From: Burkholderiales bacterium
GTDB lineage: Bacteria > Pseudomonadota > Gammaproteobacteria > Burkholderiales > Burkholderiaceae
Direction of reading: 5' to 3'
Assembly: GCA_026225235.1 (NCBI GenBank)
Contig: JAMFSK010000025.1
Location: 1-64,000 of the forward strand
DNA length: 64,000 bases
In this document: piece after piece, positions 21,962 through 31,869 of the stretch
How the letters are laid out: the number at the start of each line of letters is the position of its first letter
How positions within the stretch are numbered: the stretch's first letter is position 1
The notes under the pieces: model-generated
What the model was told of the DNA's origin: nothing
Databases searched by the model: none
Seen by the model: the letters and a program-made list of their open reading frames with translations, nothing else
Made by a program: the position numbers and the translations under genes

Positions 21962-22998
21962 AAAAAGTCCTGATCCTCGGCGTCAACGGTTTCATTGGCC
22001 ATCATCTTTCCAAGCGGATTCTCGAAACGACCGACTGGGAAGTGTATGGGATGGACATGCAGACCGACCGCCTCGGCGACCTCGTCAAGCACGAGCGGAT
22101 GCATTTCTTCGAAGGCGATATCACGATCAACAAGGAATGGGTCGAATACCACGTGCGCAAATGCGACGTGATCCTGCCCCTCGTCGCGATCGCGACACCG
22201 GCGACCTATGTCAAGCAGCCCCTGCGCGTGTTCGAACTCGATTTCGAGGCGAACCTGCCGATCGTGCGTTCGGCCGTCAAGTACGGCAAGCATCTGGTCT
22301 TCCCGTCGACCTCCGAGGTCTACGGCATGAGCCCCGACGCGGAATTCGACCCGGAGGCGTCGCCGCTGACCTATGGCCCGATCAACAAACCGCGCTGGAT
22401 CTACGCGTGCTCGAAGCAGCTAATGGACCGTGTGATCTGGGGCTATGGGATGGAAGGCCTGAATTTCACCCTGTTCCGCCCGTTCAACTGGATCGGCCCG
22501 GGTCTCGACTCGATCTACACGCCCAAGGAAGGTAGCTCGCGCGTGGTCACGCAGTTCCTCGGCAATATCGTGCGCGGCAAGAACATCAGCCTGGTGGACG
22601 GCGGCCAGCAAAAGCGGGCCTTCACCGATATCGACGACGGCATCAGCGCGCTGATGAAGATCATCGCGAACAAGGATGGCATCGCGACGGGCAAGATCTA
22701 CAACATCGGCAACCCGACCAATAACTTCTCAGTGCGCGAACTCGCCAACATGATGCTGAAGCTGGCTCGCGAGATCACCGAGTACGCCGAGACGGCTGGT
22801 CAGGTCGAGCTCGTCGAGACCTCGTCGAACGCTTACTACGGCGAGGGCTATCAGGACGTGCAGAATCGCGTGCCGAAGATCACCAATACGATGGAAGAGC
22901 TCGACTGGAAGCCCGTGTCGACGATGGACACCGCACTGCGCAAAATCTTCGAGGCCTATCGCGAGCAGGTTGCCGAAGCCCGCGCGCTCGTGGAATAA
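21958..22998 (+). CDS. ArnA UDP-glucuronate decarboxylase/dehydrogenase domain as a stand-alone protein
   Basis: KKVLILGVNGFIGHHLSKRIL, STSEVYGM, YACSKQLMDRVIWGYG; extended SDR. Confidence 0.93.
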   Translation: MKKVLILGVNGFIGHHLSKRILETTDWEVYGMDMQTDRLGDLVKHERMHFFEGDITINKEWVEYHVRKCDVILPLVAIATPATYVKQPLRVFELDFEANLPIVRSAVKYGKHLVFPSTSEVYGMSPDAEFDPEASPLTYGPINKPRWIYACSKQLMDRVIWGYGMEGLNFTLFRPFNWIGPGLDSIYTPKEGSSRVVTQFLGNIVRGKNISLVDGGQQKRAFTDIDDGISALMKIIANKDGIATGKIYNIGNPTNNFSVRELANMMLKLAREITEYAETAGQVELVETSSNAYYGEGYQDVQNRVPKITNTMEELDWKPVSTMDTALRKIFEAYREQVAEARALVE

Positions 22999-23005
22999 CC
23001 CAGGC

Positions 23006-23902
23006 ATGGGCCGGATTGCGCTGAAAATCGACGTCGACACCCTGCGTGGAACGCGCGAAGGCGTGCCGAACCTGGCACGCATTCTCGATCGTGCCCGCGC
23101 ACGGGCCACCTTTCTGTTCAGCCTGGGGCCGGACCACACAGGCTGGGCCTTGCGCCGGGTGTTTCGCCCGGGCTTCCTCAAGAAAGTGTCACGGACTTCG
23201 GTGGTCGAGCACTATGGGGTGAAGACGCTGATGTATGGCGTGCTGTTGCCGGGTCCGGATATCGGCCGGCGCGCGGCCGCGCAGATGCGGGCGATCCGCG
23301 ATGCGGGCTTCGAGTGCGGGATCCATACCTGGGATCACGTCCTCTGGCACGACAACGTGCGAGAACGCGACCGCGAGTGGACCATCGAGCAGATGACCAA
23401 CAGCTACAGGCGTTATGCCGAAGTGTTCGGTGCCCCGCCCGCGACCCACGGCGCTGCGGGATGGCAGATGAACGAACACGCGTTCCAGCAGATCGACACC
23501 TGGGGCATGCGCTACGCATCGGATGGCCGCGGCCATGGTCCCTACCGACCCTGCGTGGACGGTGAGCCGCTGCGTCACGTGCAGATGCCGACCACGCTGC
23601 CCACCTTCGACGAAGTGCTGGGGATCGACGGCGTCGACGAGACGAGCATCGCCGCCAAGATGCTATCGCTGACGGCAGCCAACGATCGCGACCATGTCTT
23701 CACGTTGCACGCCGAGCTCGAGGGCCAGAAACTGGCACCCGCGTTCGAACAGCTGTTGGAAGGCTGGCGCGCCCAGGGTCATCAGCTGGTTGCGATGGCC
23801 GACTATTATGCGGCGCTGGACCTCTCGCAGGTTCCGAGCGCCGATATCGCGTGGGGCGAAGTGCCGGGTCGTTCGGGCGAGTTGATCGTCCAGTCCCTCT
23901 GA
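23006..23902 (+). CDS. arnD: 4-deoxy-4-formamido-Ara4N-phosphoundecaprenol deformylase
   Basis: Polysaccharide deacetylase fold: IALKIDVDTLRGTREGVPNL, GIHTWDHVLWHDNV. Confidence 0.93.
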   Translation: MGRIALKIDVDTLRGTREGVPNLARILDRARARATFLFSLGPDHTGWALRRVFRPGFLKKVSRTSVVEHYGVKTLMYGVLLPGPDIGRRAAAQMRAIRDAGFECGIHTWDHVLWHDNVRERDREWTIEQMTNSYRRYAEVFGAPPATHGAAGWQMNEHAFQQIDTWGMRYASDGRGHGPYRPCVDGEPLRHVQMPTTLPTFDEVLGIDGVDETSIAAKMLSLTAANDRDHVFTLHAELEGQKLAPAFEQLLEGWRAQGHQLVAMADYYAALDLSQVPSADIAWGEVPGRSGELIVQSL

Positions 23903-24022
23903 CACGGGTCGTCACGCACCGAGATCGAATCCGCCCGTTCCCGGTCGACAGGCAGGCACGTGGAGTGCACTGCGCCGGAGCGGGCCTTGAACCTGCGTTG
24001 TTTTTCAATTCTGGAGAACCTT

Positions 24023-24484
24023 GTGCCTGTCGCACTCGATCAAGCCGTCCCCGATTTCACCGCAGCAGCGACCGGCAGCCCGTTTACGCTGTCCGCCCAG
24101 CGCGGCAAGAAACTCGTGCTGTATTTCTATCCGAAGGACAACACCCCCGGCTGCACGACCGAGGGCATGAATTTTCGCGACATGTATCCGCAATTCGAAG
24201 CCGCGGGTGCGGACATCGTCGGCATCTCGCGCGACAGCGTGAAATCGCATGAAAACTTCAAGTCGAAGCTCGAGCTGCCGTTTACATTGATATCGGACGG
24301 CGACGAAGCAGTGTGTGCGCTGTTCGGCGTCATCAAGATGAAAAAGATGTACGGCAAGGAGGTGCGGGGCATCGAACGCTCGACCTTTCTGATCGACGGC
24401 GACGGTGTGCTGCGGCGCGAATGGCGTGGCGTGAAGGTCGCCGGCCATATCGACGACGTGCTCGCCAACGTCAAGAGTGTGTAG
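24023..24484 (+). CDS. bcp: thiol peroxidase / peroxiredoxin Bcp
   Basis: LYFYPKDNTPGCTTEGMNFRD; GTG start at 24023 preceded by GGAG. Confidence 0.93.
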   Translation: MPVALDQAVPDFTAAATGSPFTLSAQRGKKLVLYFYPKDNTPGCTTEGMNFRDMYPQFEAAGADIVGISRDSVKSHENFKSKLELPFTLISDGDEAVCALFGVIKMKKMYGKEVRGIERSTFLIDGDGVLRREWRGVKVAGHIDDVLANVKSV

Positions 24485-24637
24485 ATTTTGCGGTGATGCA
24501 ACGACGGCCTTGCAGCCGTCTCTGTACATCGTCTAAGTGGAGCGTTATAGTCGTTCGCAATGATGGACTGTAAAGCCGACTCTCTCTGGATGGACTGCGG
24601 TGCAGGTAAAACTGGCGCCGCCTTGACTGTCATCCCG

Positions 24638-24680
24638 AACGCCGCTGTCCCCTTGACGGGACCGCGGCGTTTTTGTTTTT
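24638..24680 (+). terminator. intrinsic terminator
   Basis: AACGCCGC-tg-TCCC-cttgac-GGGA-cc-GCGGCGTT followed by TTTGTTTTT. Confidence 0.8.
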
Positions 24681-24872
24681 GATTCGCGTGTTTTTGTGGT
24701 GTTTTTTGCTGTGTCTTTCATTGAGTTTTGACCTGAGCATTCGAGGAGCCGATGACACGATAGGCGACAGGCGCATAGCCCAAGAGCGGCGCCGTTAAAC
24801 ACTGCTCCCCGCGCACCACGCGGTGAGTCATGCTGCGGCGCACAAGCTGACCGACATTGCTGAGAGGATTCC

Positions 24873-26801
24873 ATGCCTTTGCCTACCCTGCCGAGCAAAC
24901 TCGGCGACATGTTGTCTGCGGATGAATACTCCGCCAAGGCCAAGCCGTCGGCGCGTGGCCCCAGGAAACAGCCGAGCGAAGCGGATGCCGCCGCGTCCCG
25001 ACGTCCCAACCTAGTCGCGGTGCCGTCGTCCGTTCCGGTCGCCCAGACCGCCGCTGCGCCCGAAGCGCCCTTGCCCCGCAGTCGCAGAAGCACGCAGACC
25101 GCCGCGCTGCTTAAGCCCGCGGTGCCCGCTGTAGCGCCAGCCGTTGCGGCCGACGACAGTGTCGAGACGACTGCCGTGACCGCCAATACGGTCGCTGAAG
25201 CGACGCAAGCCGCCCCGAGCACCGGCAAGTCACGCGGGGCGCGGCGTGCTGAAGTGGCCGCTGCATTCGAACCCGCTGTCGAAACCGTCGAAGCACCGCA
25301 GGCGCGTGGCGACTCGGCGCCGGCCGCCACCCCGCCGGGTGCCGCACGCGGCGCTGCTGCCGGGACCGGCAAAAAAGGCGGCCGCGGCAAGCAGACTACG
25401 CCAATGCCGGGCAAGCTTTTCGTGCTCGACACCAACGTCCTGATGCATGATCCGTCGAGCCTGTTCCGCTTCGAGGAACACGACGTGTATCTGCCGATGA
25501 TGACGCTCGAAGAGCTCGACAACCACAAGAAAGGAATGTCGGAAGTCGCGCGAAACGCGCGTCAGGTCAGTCGTACCCTCGATGCGCTGGTCGCCGATAC
25601 GGGGAACCTGCTCACGGCGGGTATTCCGCTGTCGCGCCTGGGCAATCGCGAAGCGGCCGGGAATCTGTTTTTCCAGACCACGCTCAACGAGATCGCCCCG
25701 GTTGAAGGCTTGCCCGAAGGCAAGGCGGACAACCAGATCCTCGGTGTCGTGCGTGCCTTGCAGGCACAACAGCCCGACCGTCAGGTCGTATTGGTGTCGA
25801 AAGACATCAATATGCGAATCAAGGCCCATGCACTCGGCCTGCCGGCGGAAGACTACTTCAACGACCAAGTTCTGGAAGACAAGGACCTGCTCTACCCCGG
25901 CGTCCTGTCGCTGCCGCTCGATTTCTGGAGCAAGCACGGCAAGGGCATGGAGAGCTGGCAAGACACCAAGACCGGCACCACCTATTACCGTGTGACCGGC
26001 CCCTTGTGCGGATCGATGCTGGTCAACGAGTTTGTCTATCTCGAACCGCGTAACGGCGAACCTGCTTTCCACGCACAGGTTCGCGAGATCAACGGCAAGA
26101 CGGCCCTGCTGCAGACGCTGCGCGACTATGGTCATCACAAGAACAACGTGTGGGGCATCACCGCTCGCAATCGCGAACAGAACTTCGCGCTGAACTTGTT
26201 GATGAATCCGGAAGTCGACTTTGTCACCCTGCTCGGCCAGGCTGGCACCGGCAAGACCTTGATGGCGCTCGCGGCGGGTCTGGCACAAGTGCTTGACGAC
26301 AAACGCTACAACGAGATCATCGTCACGCGCGCGACCGTGCCGGTCGGCGAAGACATCGGTTTCCTGCCGGGTACCGAGGAAGAGAAGATGCAGCCATGGA
26401 TGGGTGCATTCGACGACAACCTCGAAGTCCTTCAGAAGACCGACGATGCAGCGGGCGAATGGGGCCGCGCGGCGACGCAGGAACTGATCCGCTCACGGCT
26501 CAAGGTCAAGAGCATGAACTTCATGCGCGGACGCACCTTCGTCGACAAGTACGTGATCATCGATGAAGCGCAAAACCTGACGCCCAAGCAAATGAAAACG
26601 CTGGTCACGCGCGCGGGTCCGGGTACCAAGATCATCTGCCTCGGCAATATCGCGCAGATCGATACGCCGTACCTGACCGAAGGCAGTTCGGGCCTGACCT
26701 ACGTGGTGGATCGTTTCAAGGGCTGGCGGCATAGCGGCCATGTCACGCTCGCTCGCGGTGAACGTTCGCGGCTGGCCGATTATGCGTCGGAGATTCTGTA
26801 G
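24873..26801 (+). CDS. PIN domain-PhoH family ATPase/RNase-like protein with long low-complexity N-terminal region
   Basis: PIN: KLFVLDTNVLMHDPSSLFRFEEHDVYLPMMTLEELDNHKKG; PhoH: LLGQAGTGKTLMALAAG, YVIIDEAQNLTPKQMKTLVTRAG. Confidence 0.93.
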   Translation: MPLPTLPSKLGDMLSADEYSAKAKPSARGPRKQPSEADAAASRRPNLVAVPSSVPVAQTAAAPEAPLPRSRRSTQTAALLKPAVPAVAPAVAADDSVETTAVTANTVAEATQAAPSTGKSRGARRAEVAAAFEPAVETVEAPQARGDSAPAATPPGAARGAAAGTGKKGGRGKQTTPMPGKLFVLDTNVLMHDPSSLFRFEEHDVYLPMMTLEELDNHKKGMSEVARNARQVSRTLDALVADTGNLLTAGIPLSRLGNREAAGNLFFQTTLNEIAPVEGLPEGKADNQILGVVRALQAQQPDRQVVLVSKDINMRIKAHALGLPAEDYFNDQVLEDKDLLYPGVLSLPLDFWSKHGKGMESWQDTKTGTTYYRVTGPLCGSMLVNEFVYLEPRNGEPAFHAQVREINGKTALLQTLRDYGHHKNNVWGITARNREQNFALNLLMNPEVDFVTLLGQAGTGKTLMALAAGLAQVLDDKRYNEIIVTRATVPVGEDIGFLPGTEEEKMQPWMGAFDDNLEVLQKTDDAAGEWGRAATQELIRSRLKVKSMNFMRGRTFVDKYVIIDEAQNLTPKQMKTLVTRAGPGTKIICLGNIAQIDTPYLTEGSSGLTYVVDRFKGWRHSGHVTLARGERSRLADYASEIL

Positions 26802-26916
26802 TCGGCGCTTCTCGGGTCAGGTTTGACCCGAGAGGTCCGGGCCGGTGCAGCGACGCGTCGAAGCCGTTGCTGACCTGGGTTGCCTCGGACGCCGGCATCA
26901 ACGCCTTGTTTCAAAG

Positions 26917-26954
26917 AACGGGCCGATCTCATGAATGGGATCGGCCCGTTTTCT
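26917..26954 (+). terminator. intrinsic terminator downstream of PhoH gene
   Basis: AACGGGCCGATC-N10-GATCGGCCCGTT followed by TTC TT. Confidence 0.8.
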
Positions 26955-27401
26955 TATGGTCTTTTATCTTTTATCTTTTCTCTTTTGCCTATCGCATGCC
27001 TTAGACGTGCCAGACGCGGTCGAGCAAAAAATGCGTTTGACCCCGTGCTTGGGGAAAGCCTTCTGTGAGCGGAATCTTGATCTGAAGCTGGAGGGCCTTG
27101 CTGATGGCTGCGCCTGCTTCGCGAATCGCATCCGCGTCCCCTTCAAGTCCCATCTGACTTAGCATGGCTGGGAGCTCGTTTTTTTGCAGATGACACCTGT
27201 TCAGATTTTCACGTTTCGCTCGAGCCGGGCCAATTAAATACCTCGGCGCGCCCGGCTATCGAATCAGCAAGAAAGCCACGCCCCGCCAGCGCTTGAACTT
27301 AAAGTGCTTTCTCAACTATGTGATTCAAGCCTATGATGTGCGCTGGTCTGCTCCGAGGCCATGCTGGCTGAACTTGCGCCGTGCGGCCTCCTCGTCTTCC
27401 G

Positions 27402-28556
27402 ATGCTGCGAGTCTTTTTACTGATGATCGTGCTCGCGCTGGCCGCGTGCTCCAGCGTGCCGACGCGCCAGAGCTCGGCAGGCATGCCGACTGGCGCTGCG
27501 CCGCGTGCGTGGAAGCCGCCGGCGGACCTGCCCGTCTTTGTCGACCACAGCGTGGGCGAAGAAGAAGTCTCGATTCAGGCCATGAGCCTCGTCGGTGTGC
27601 CCTATCGCTGGGGCGGCAATACACCCGATGCGGGTTTCGATTGCAGCGGGCTGGTGCGGTATGTCGTCGCACGCGCCGCACGGGTCGACTTGCCCCGGAC
27701 GACATCTGAAATGAGCCTCGTGGGCAATTCGATCGAGCCTGGCGAGGTCGCGCCTGGCGACCTTATTTTCTTCAATACCACCGGACGTCCTCATTCTCAT
27801 GTTGGGATCTACGTCGGCGGCTATCGCTTCGTGAACGCTCCGTCGACCGGTGGTACCGTTCGTATCGACTACATCTCCAATCCGTATTGGGCCAAGCGCT
27901 TCGACGGCATTCGGCGGGTCGCCGCAACGAACAAGTCGGCTACCCCATTCGATGCACCTCGGCTTGTGACTTCTGTGGCGCCGGAACCGTCGGCCACGAG
28001 ACCGGTGACCCGAGTGACCGAAAACATGCCAGAACGAGCGGTGCCTGTGACTGCGGTCGCGGCCTATGAAGTGCCAGCCCAGCAAGATGGGCGTCTGGTG
28101 CCCGCAGCGACCACTGTCTCACCTGCTGCCACTGTGCCAACTATGGCTGCGGCGCCTGTCTCTCGTGTCGCACCCGTTACCGCTCTTGCGCCCGTTGCGG
28201 CTGTTGCACAGCCCGATCCATACGAGCCGCCAATACCCCATCTCGCCCCTGCGGCGCAAGCGTCGATCTCGCCATCTGGCCAGGCAAATACCGCAGCCGC
28301 CGATGCGTTTGAGCCACCTCCGCCGTCACGCGTCGCTGCCGAATCCCAGGCGGCAGCAGAGCATGCCGCTGCCATCGACCCGATTGCTGCGTTTGCAGGT
28401 TCGAACAACGGCGCTTCCCGCACAGAAAGCACGCGTGAAGAAGTTCCGGTTCGCGCCGCGACGGGTGAGACCCGCCCTGAAGGCCGCGCGACGCATTGGT
28501 CAGGCTCGCCGGCAGCGACCGACGACCCCATCGCCCGGTTTGCGAACGGAGGCTAG
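27402..28556 (+). CDS. NlpC/P60 family (C40) peptidase lipoprotein with A/P/V-rich C-terminal tail
   Basis: LVLALAACS lipobox-like; YRWGGNTPDAGFDCSGLVRYV; RPHSHVGIYVG. Start at 27402 or 27381. Confidence 0.88.
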   Translation: MLRVFLLMIVLALAACSSVPTRQSSAGMPTGAAPRAWKPPADLPVFVDHSVGEEEVSIQAMSLVGVPYRWGGNTPDAGFDCSGLVRYVVARAARVDLPRTTSEMSLVGNSIEPGEVAPGDLIFFNTTGRPHSHVGIYVGGYRFVNAPSTGGTVRIDYISNPYWAKRFDGIRRVAATNKSATPFDAPRLVTSVAPEPSATRPVTRVTENMPERAVPVTAVAAYEVPAQQDGRLVPAATTVSPAATVPTMAAAPVSRVAPVTALAPVAAVAQPDPYEPPIPHLAPAAQASISPSGQANTAAADAFEPPPPSRVAAESQAAAEHAAAIDPIAAFAGSNNGASRTESTREEVPVRAATGETRPEGRATHWSGSPAATDDPIARFANGG

Positions 28557-28604
28557 GCGCCCAACGGCGGCCGATCAAGCGTAGCGAATATTGAGCACGC
28601 AAAA

Positions 28605-28643
28605 GAAAGGCGTTTGGCCGCAAAGCCAACCGCCTTTCGTTTT
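28605..28643. terminator. bidirectional intrinsic terminator between NlpC/P60 gene and pit
   Basis: GAAAGGCG-TTTGGC...GCCAAC-CGCCTTTC with flanking A/T runs. Confidence 0.8.
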
Positions 28644-28691
28644 CTGCGCACGCGGATTCTTTCACACGTCACGCGAGGGGACCCGCCGGGT

Positions 28692-29702
28692 CTACAGGAA
28701 GTGGTGCCCGATCCACCATGCCACGGCTGCCATTGCGGCCGAGGCGGGAATCGTCAGAATCCACGCCCAGACGATGTTACCCGCCACGCCCCAGCGAACC
28801 GCACTGAGCTTGCGGGTCGCGCCGACGCCGACGATCGCGCCCGTGATCGTGTGCGTGGTCGATACCGGAATCCCAAGCCACGAAGCCGTGAACAGCGTGA
28901 CCGCTCCGCCGAATTCGGCACAGAAGCCCCCGACCGGCTTGAGCTTCGTGATCTTTTGGCCCATGGTCCGCACGATCCGCCAACCGCCGAACAGCGTGCC
29001 CATGCCGATGGCCATATAGCAGCCGCCGATGACCCAGATCGGAGGCGCCTCAGCCGCCGCGGACACGTAGCCCGTGGCGATCAGCAACATCCAGATGATG
29101 CCGATGGTCTTCTGCGCATCGTTACCGCCATGCCCGAGGCTATAAAGCCCGGCCGATACAAGCTGGTAGCGCCTGAAACGCCGGTCGACTTGGCTCGGGG
29201 GCGTTCGGAAGTAGAACCACGAAACGCCGAGCATGAACGCCGAACCCAGCACGAAACCCAGCAAGGGCGAGATGAAGATAAACGAGATCGTCTTGATCAG
29301 GCCATCGACGTTAAGCGATGACGGCCCGGTTTTCGCGAGGGCTGCGCCCACGAGGCCACCGATCAGCGCATGCGAAGAACTCGACGGAATCCCGTAGATC
29401 CAGGTGATCACGTTCCAGCCGATCGCCCCAACCAGCGCGCCGAATACCACGTACTGATCGACAATCGCCGGGTCGATCGTGCCGCGTCCGACCGTTTGCG
29501 CGACCTTCAGATGGAAGATGAAATACGCGATGACGTTGAACACGGCCGCAAACGCGACCGCCTGATGCGGCTTGAGCACCCCCGTGGACACCACGGTCGC
29601 AATCGAGTTCGCCGCATCATGAAAACCGTTCATGAAGTCGAAGATTAGCGCGACGGCGATCAGAAACGCGACGGCCCACAGGCCGATTTGAATCGAAGAC
29701 AT
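28692..29702 (-). CDS. pit: inorganic phosphate transporter (PiT family)
   Basis: FDFMNGFHDAANSIATVVSTGVL; SWLGIPVSTTHTITGAIVGVG. Confidence 0.93.
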   Translation of the reverse strand: MSSIQIGLWAVAFLIAVALIFDFMNGFHDAANSIATVVSTGVLKPHQAVAFAAVFNVIAYFIFHLKVAQTVGRGTIDPAIVDQYVVFGALVGAIGWNVITWIYGIPSSSSHALIGGLVGAALAKTGPSSLNVDGLIKTISFIFISPLLGFVLGSAFMLGVSWFYFRTPPSQVDRRFRRYQLVSAGLYSLGHGGNDAQKTIGIIWMLLIATGYVSAAAEAPPIWVIGGCYMAIGMGTLFGGWRIVRTMGQKITKLKPVGGFCAEFGGAVTLFTASWLGIPVSTTHTITGAIVGVGATRKLSAVRWGVAGNIVWAWILTIPASAAMAAVAWWIGHHFL

Positions 29703-29717
29703 TCGTGGGCGCCTTGC

Positions 29718-30344
29718 TTACGCGTTTTCCAGCACGATGCCTTCGATGATGTTCGCCACATCCTCGCATTTGTCGGTCACGCTTTCGAGCAGCTCATACA
29801 CCGCCTTGAGCTTGATCAGCGTCTTGACGTCGTTTTCCTCGCGGAACAGTTTCGACATCGCCGAACGCAGCACACGGTCCGCATCGGACTCGAGCCGGTC
29901 GATTTCCTCGCAGATCTTGAGAATCGCGCCGGCGCGCTTCATGTCGTCGAGCATCGCCACAGCTTGCTCGACGCGTTCGCAGCAGGCCGTGCAGATATGC
30001 GAAAGTTGCGAGGCTTCGACGGGCAGGTGATTGATGTCGTACAGCCAGATGGCGGTCGCCACGTCTTCCATCAGGTCGAGGATGTCGTCCATCGTCGTGA
30101 TGAGTTTGTGGATCTCGTCGCGGTCCAGCGGTGTGATAAAAGTCTTGTGAAGCAGGTCGATGGTTTCGTGCGTGAGCTTGTCGGCACGTTTTTCATTCGA
30201 CTGCACATTCTGTTTGTGCACCTCGGCGTCGTCGAGGTTGTCGATCATCAGTTCGAGCTCGCGGCTGGCCGCGACGCTGCACTTGGCGTGCGCGTTAAAG
30301 ATCTCGAAGAATTTGCCTTCGGTAGGCATGAAACGACCAAACAT
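29718..30344 (-). CDS. DUF47/PhoU-like phosphate transport regulator
   Basis: MFGRFMPTEGKFFEIFNAHA; adjacent to pit. Confidence 0.9.
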   Translation of the reverse strand: MFGRFMPTEGKFFEIFNAHAKCSVAASRELELMIDNLDDAEVHKQNVQSNEKRADKLTHETIDLLHKTFITPLDRDEIHKLITTMDDILDLMEDVATAIWLYDINHLPVEASQLSHICTACCERVEQAVAMLDDMKRAGAILKICEEIDRLESDADRVLRSAMSKLFREENDVKTLIKLKAVYELLESVTDKCEDVANIIEGIVLENA

Positions 30345-30486
30345 GAGGTCTCCAGCAGGAATAGACAGCGTGGCAACGGCCGTGTAGCCCGATCCGAAAC
30401 GCCCTCTTTCGGGCAAATGGATCGCGGACTTTCACAAAAGTGCCACATTGTAGCCGCACTCGGCGCGAGGAGCGCCGTTTGTAAGC

Positions 30487-31869
30487 CTATTCCGCGCTGA
30501 AGAAAGCGTTCGCACCCGCGAAATTATCGAACTTGGTGTATTGACCGAGGAAGGTCATGCGCACTGTGCCGATCGGGCCGTTACGTTGCTTGCCGATAAT
30601 GATTTCGGCGGTGCCCTTGTCCTGGCTGTCGGGGTTGTAGACCTCGTCCCGATAGATGAACAGGATCACGTCCGCATCCTGCTCGATGGCGCCCGATTCC
30701 CGCAGGTCGGACATCACGGGCCGTTTGTTGGGGCGTTGCTCGAGACTCCGGTTCAACTGCGAGAGCGCGACGACCGGAACGTTGAGTTCCTTGGCCAGGC
30801 TCTTGAGCGAACGCGAGATCTCGGAAATTTCCGTCGCGCGATTTTCGCCCGTCGACGAGCCGCTCATCAACTGAAGATAGTCGATCACGATCAGACCGAG
30901 CTGGCCGCATTGACGCGACAGACGCCGCGCCCGCGAACGCAATTCCATCGGATTCAAGCCGCCCTGCTCGTCGATAAAGATCTGCGCCTCGCTCATCTTC
31001 TGCATGGCGTGGGTCAGCTTTGGCCAGTCCTCGTCGATCAGCTTGCCAGTGCGCAGCCGGTGCGCGTCGAGACGGCCGACCGAGCCCATCATCCGCATTG
31101 CGAGCTGGGTGCCCGGCATTTCCATCGAAAACACCGCAACCGGGAGGCCGTACTCGACGGCCACGTATTCGGCCATGTTCATCGCAAGCGACGTCTTGCC
31201 CATCGAGGGCCGGCCCGCCACGATGATCAGTTCGCCGCCATGCATGCCCGAGGTCATCTTGTCGAGATCGACGAAGCCGGTTGGCGTGCCGGTCACATCG
31301 CTCGGGTTGTCCTGGTGGTAAAGCGTGTCGATACGCTCCACCACCTGCGAGAGCAGCGGCTTGATTTCGAGGAAACCTTGCGTGCCGCGCGAACCCGCTT
31401 CGGCGATCGCAAAAACCTTGGCCTCGGCCTCGTCCAGGATTTGGCGGACTTCCTTGCCCTGCGGATTGAAAGCGTCACCCGAAATCTCGTCGGCAACCGT
31501 CACAAGCTTGCGCAGCACCGCGCGGTCGTGAACGATTTCCGCATAGCGGCGGATGTTCGCCGCACTCGGCGTGTTCTGCGCGAGCGCGTTCAGATAAGCG
31601 AGGCCGCCGACGTCGTCCGACTTGCCCGCCGAGGTCAGCGATTCGAATACCGTGATCACGTCAGCCGGCCGCGTCGCGGAGATCAGACGGCCGATATGCT
31701 GAAAAATGAGGCGGTGGTCGAAGCGGTAGAAATCGCTTTCGTGGATGAAATCGGCGACCCGATCCCATGCGCCGTTATCGAGCAGCAGCCCACCGAGCAC
31801 CGATTGTTCGGCCTCGACCGAATGCGGGGGGACTTTGAGCGAATCGACTTGAGGATCTTTGGCGTTCAT
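30487..31869 (-). CDS. dnaB: replicative DNA helicase
   Basis: VPPHSVEAEQSVLGGLLLDN; IVAGRPSMGKTSLAMN; IVIDYLQLM. Confidence 0.97.
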   Translation of the reverse strand: MNAKDPQVDSLKVPPHSVEAEQSVLGGLLLDNGAWDRVADFIHESDFYRFDHRLIFQHIGRLISATRPADVITVFESLTSAGKSDDVGGLAYLNALAQNTPSAANIRRYAEIVHDRAVLRKLVTVADEISGDAFNPQGKEVRQILDEAEAKVFAIAEAGSRGTQGFLEIKPLLSQVVERIDTLYHQDNPSDVTGTPTGFVDLDKMTSGMHGGELIIVAGRPSMGKTSLAMNMAEYVAVEYGLPVAVFSMEMPGTQLAMRMMGSVGRLDAHRLRTGKLIDEDWPKLTHAMQKMSEAQIFIDEQGGLNPMELRSRARRLSRQCGQLGLIVIDYLQLMSGSSTGENRATEISEISRSLKSLAKELNVPVVALSQLNRSLEQRPNKRPVMSDLRESGAIEQDADVILFIYRDEVYNPDSQDKGTAEIIIGKQRNGPIGTVRMTFLGQYTKFDNFAGANAFFSAE

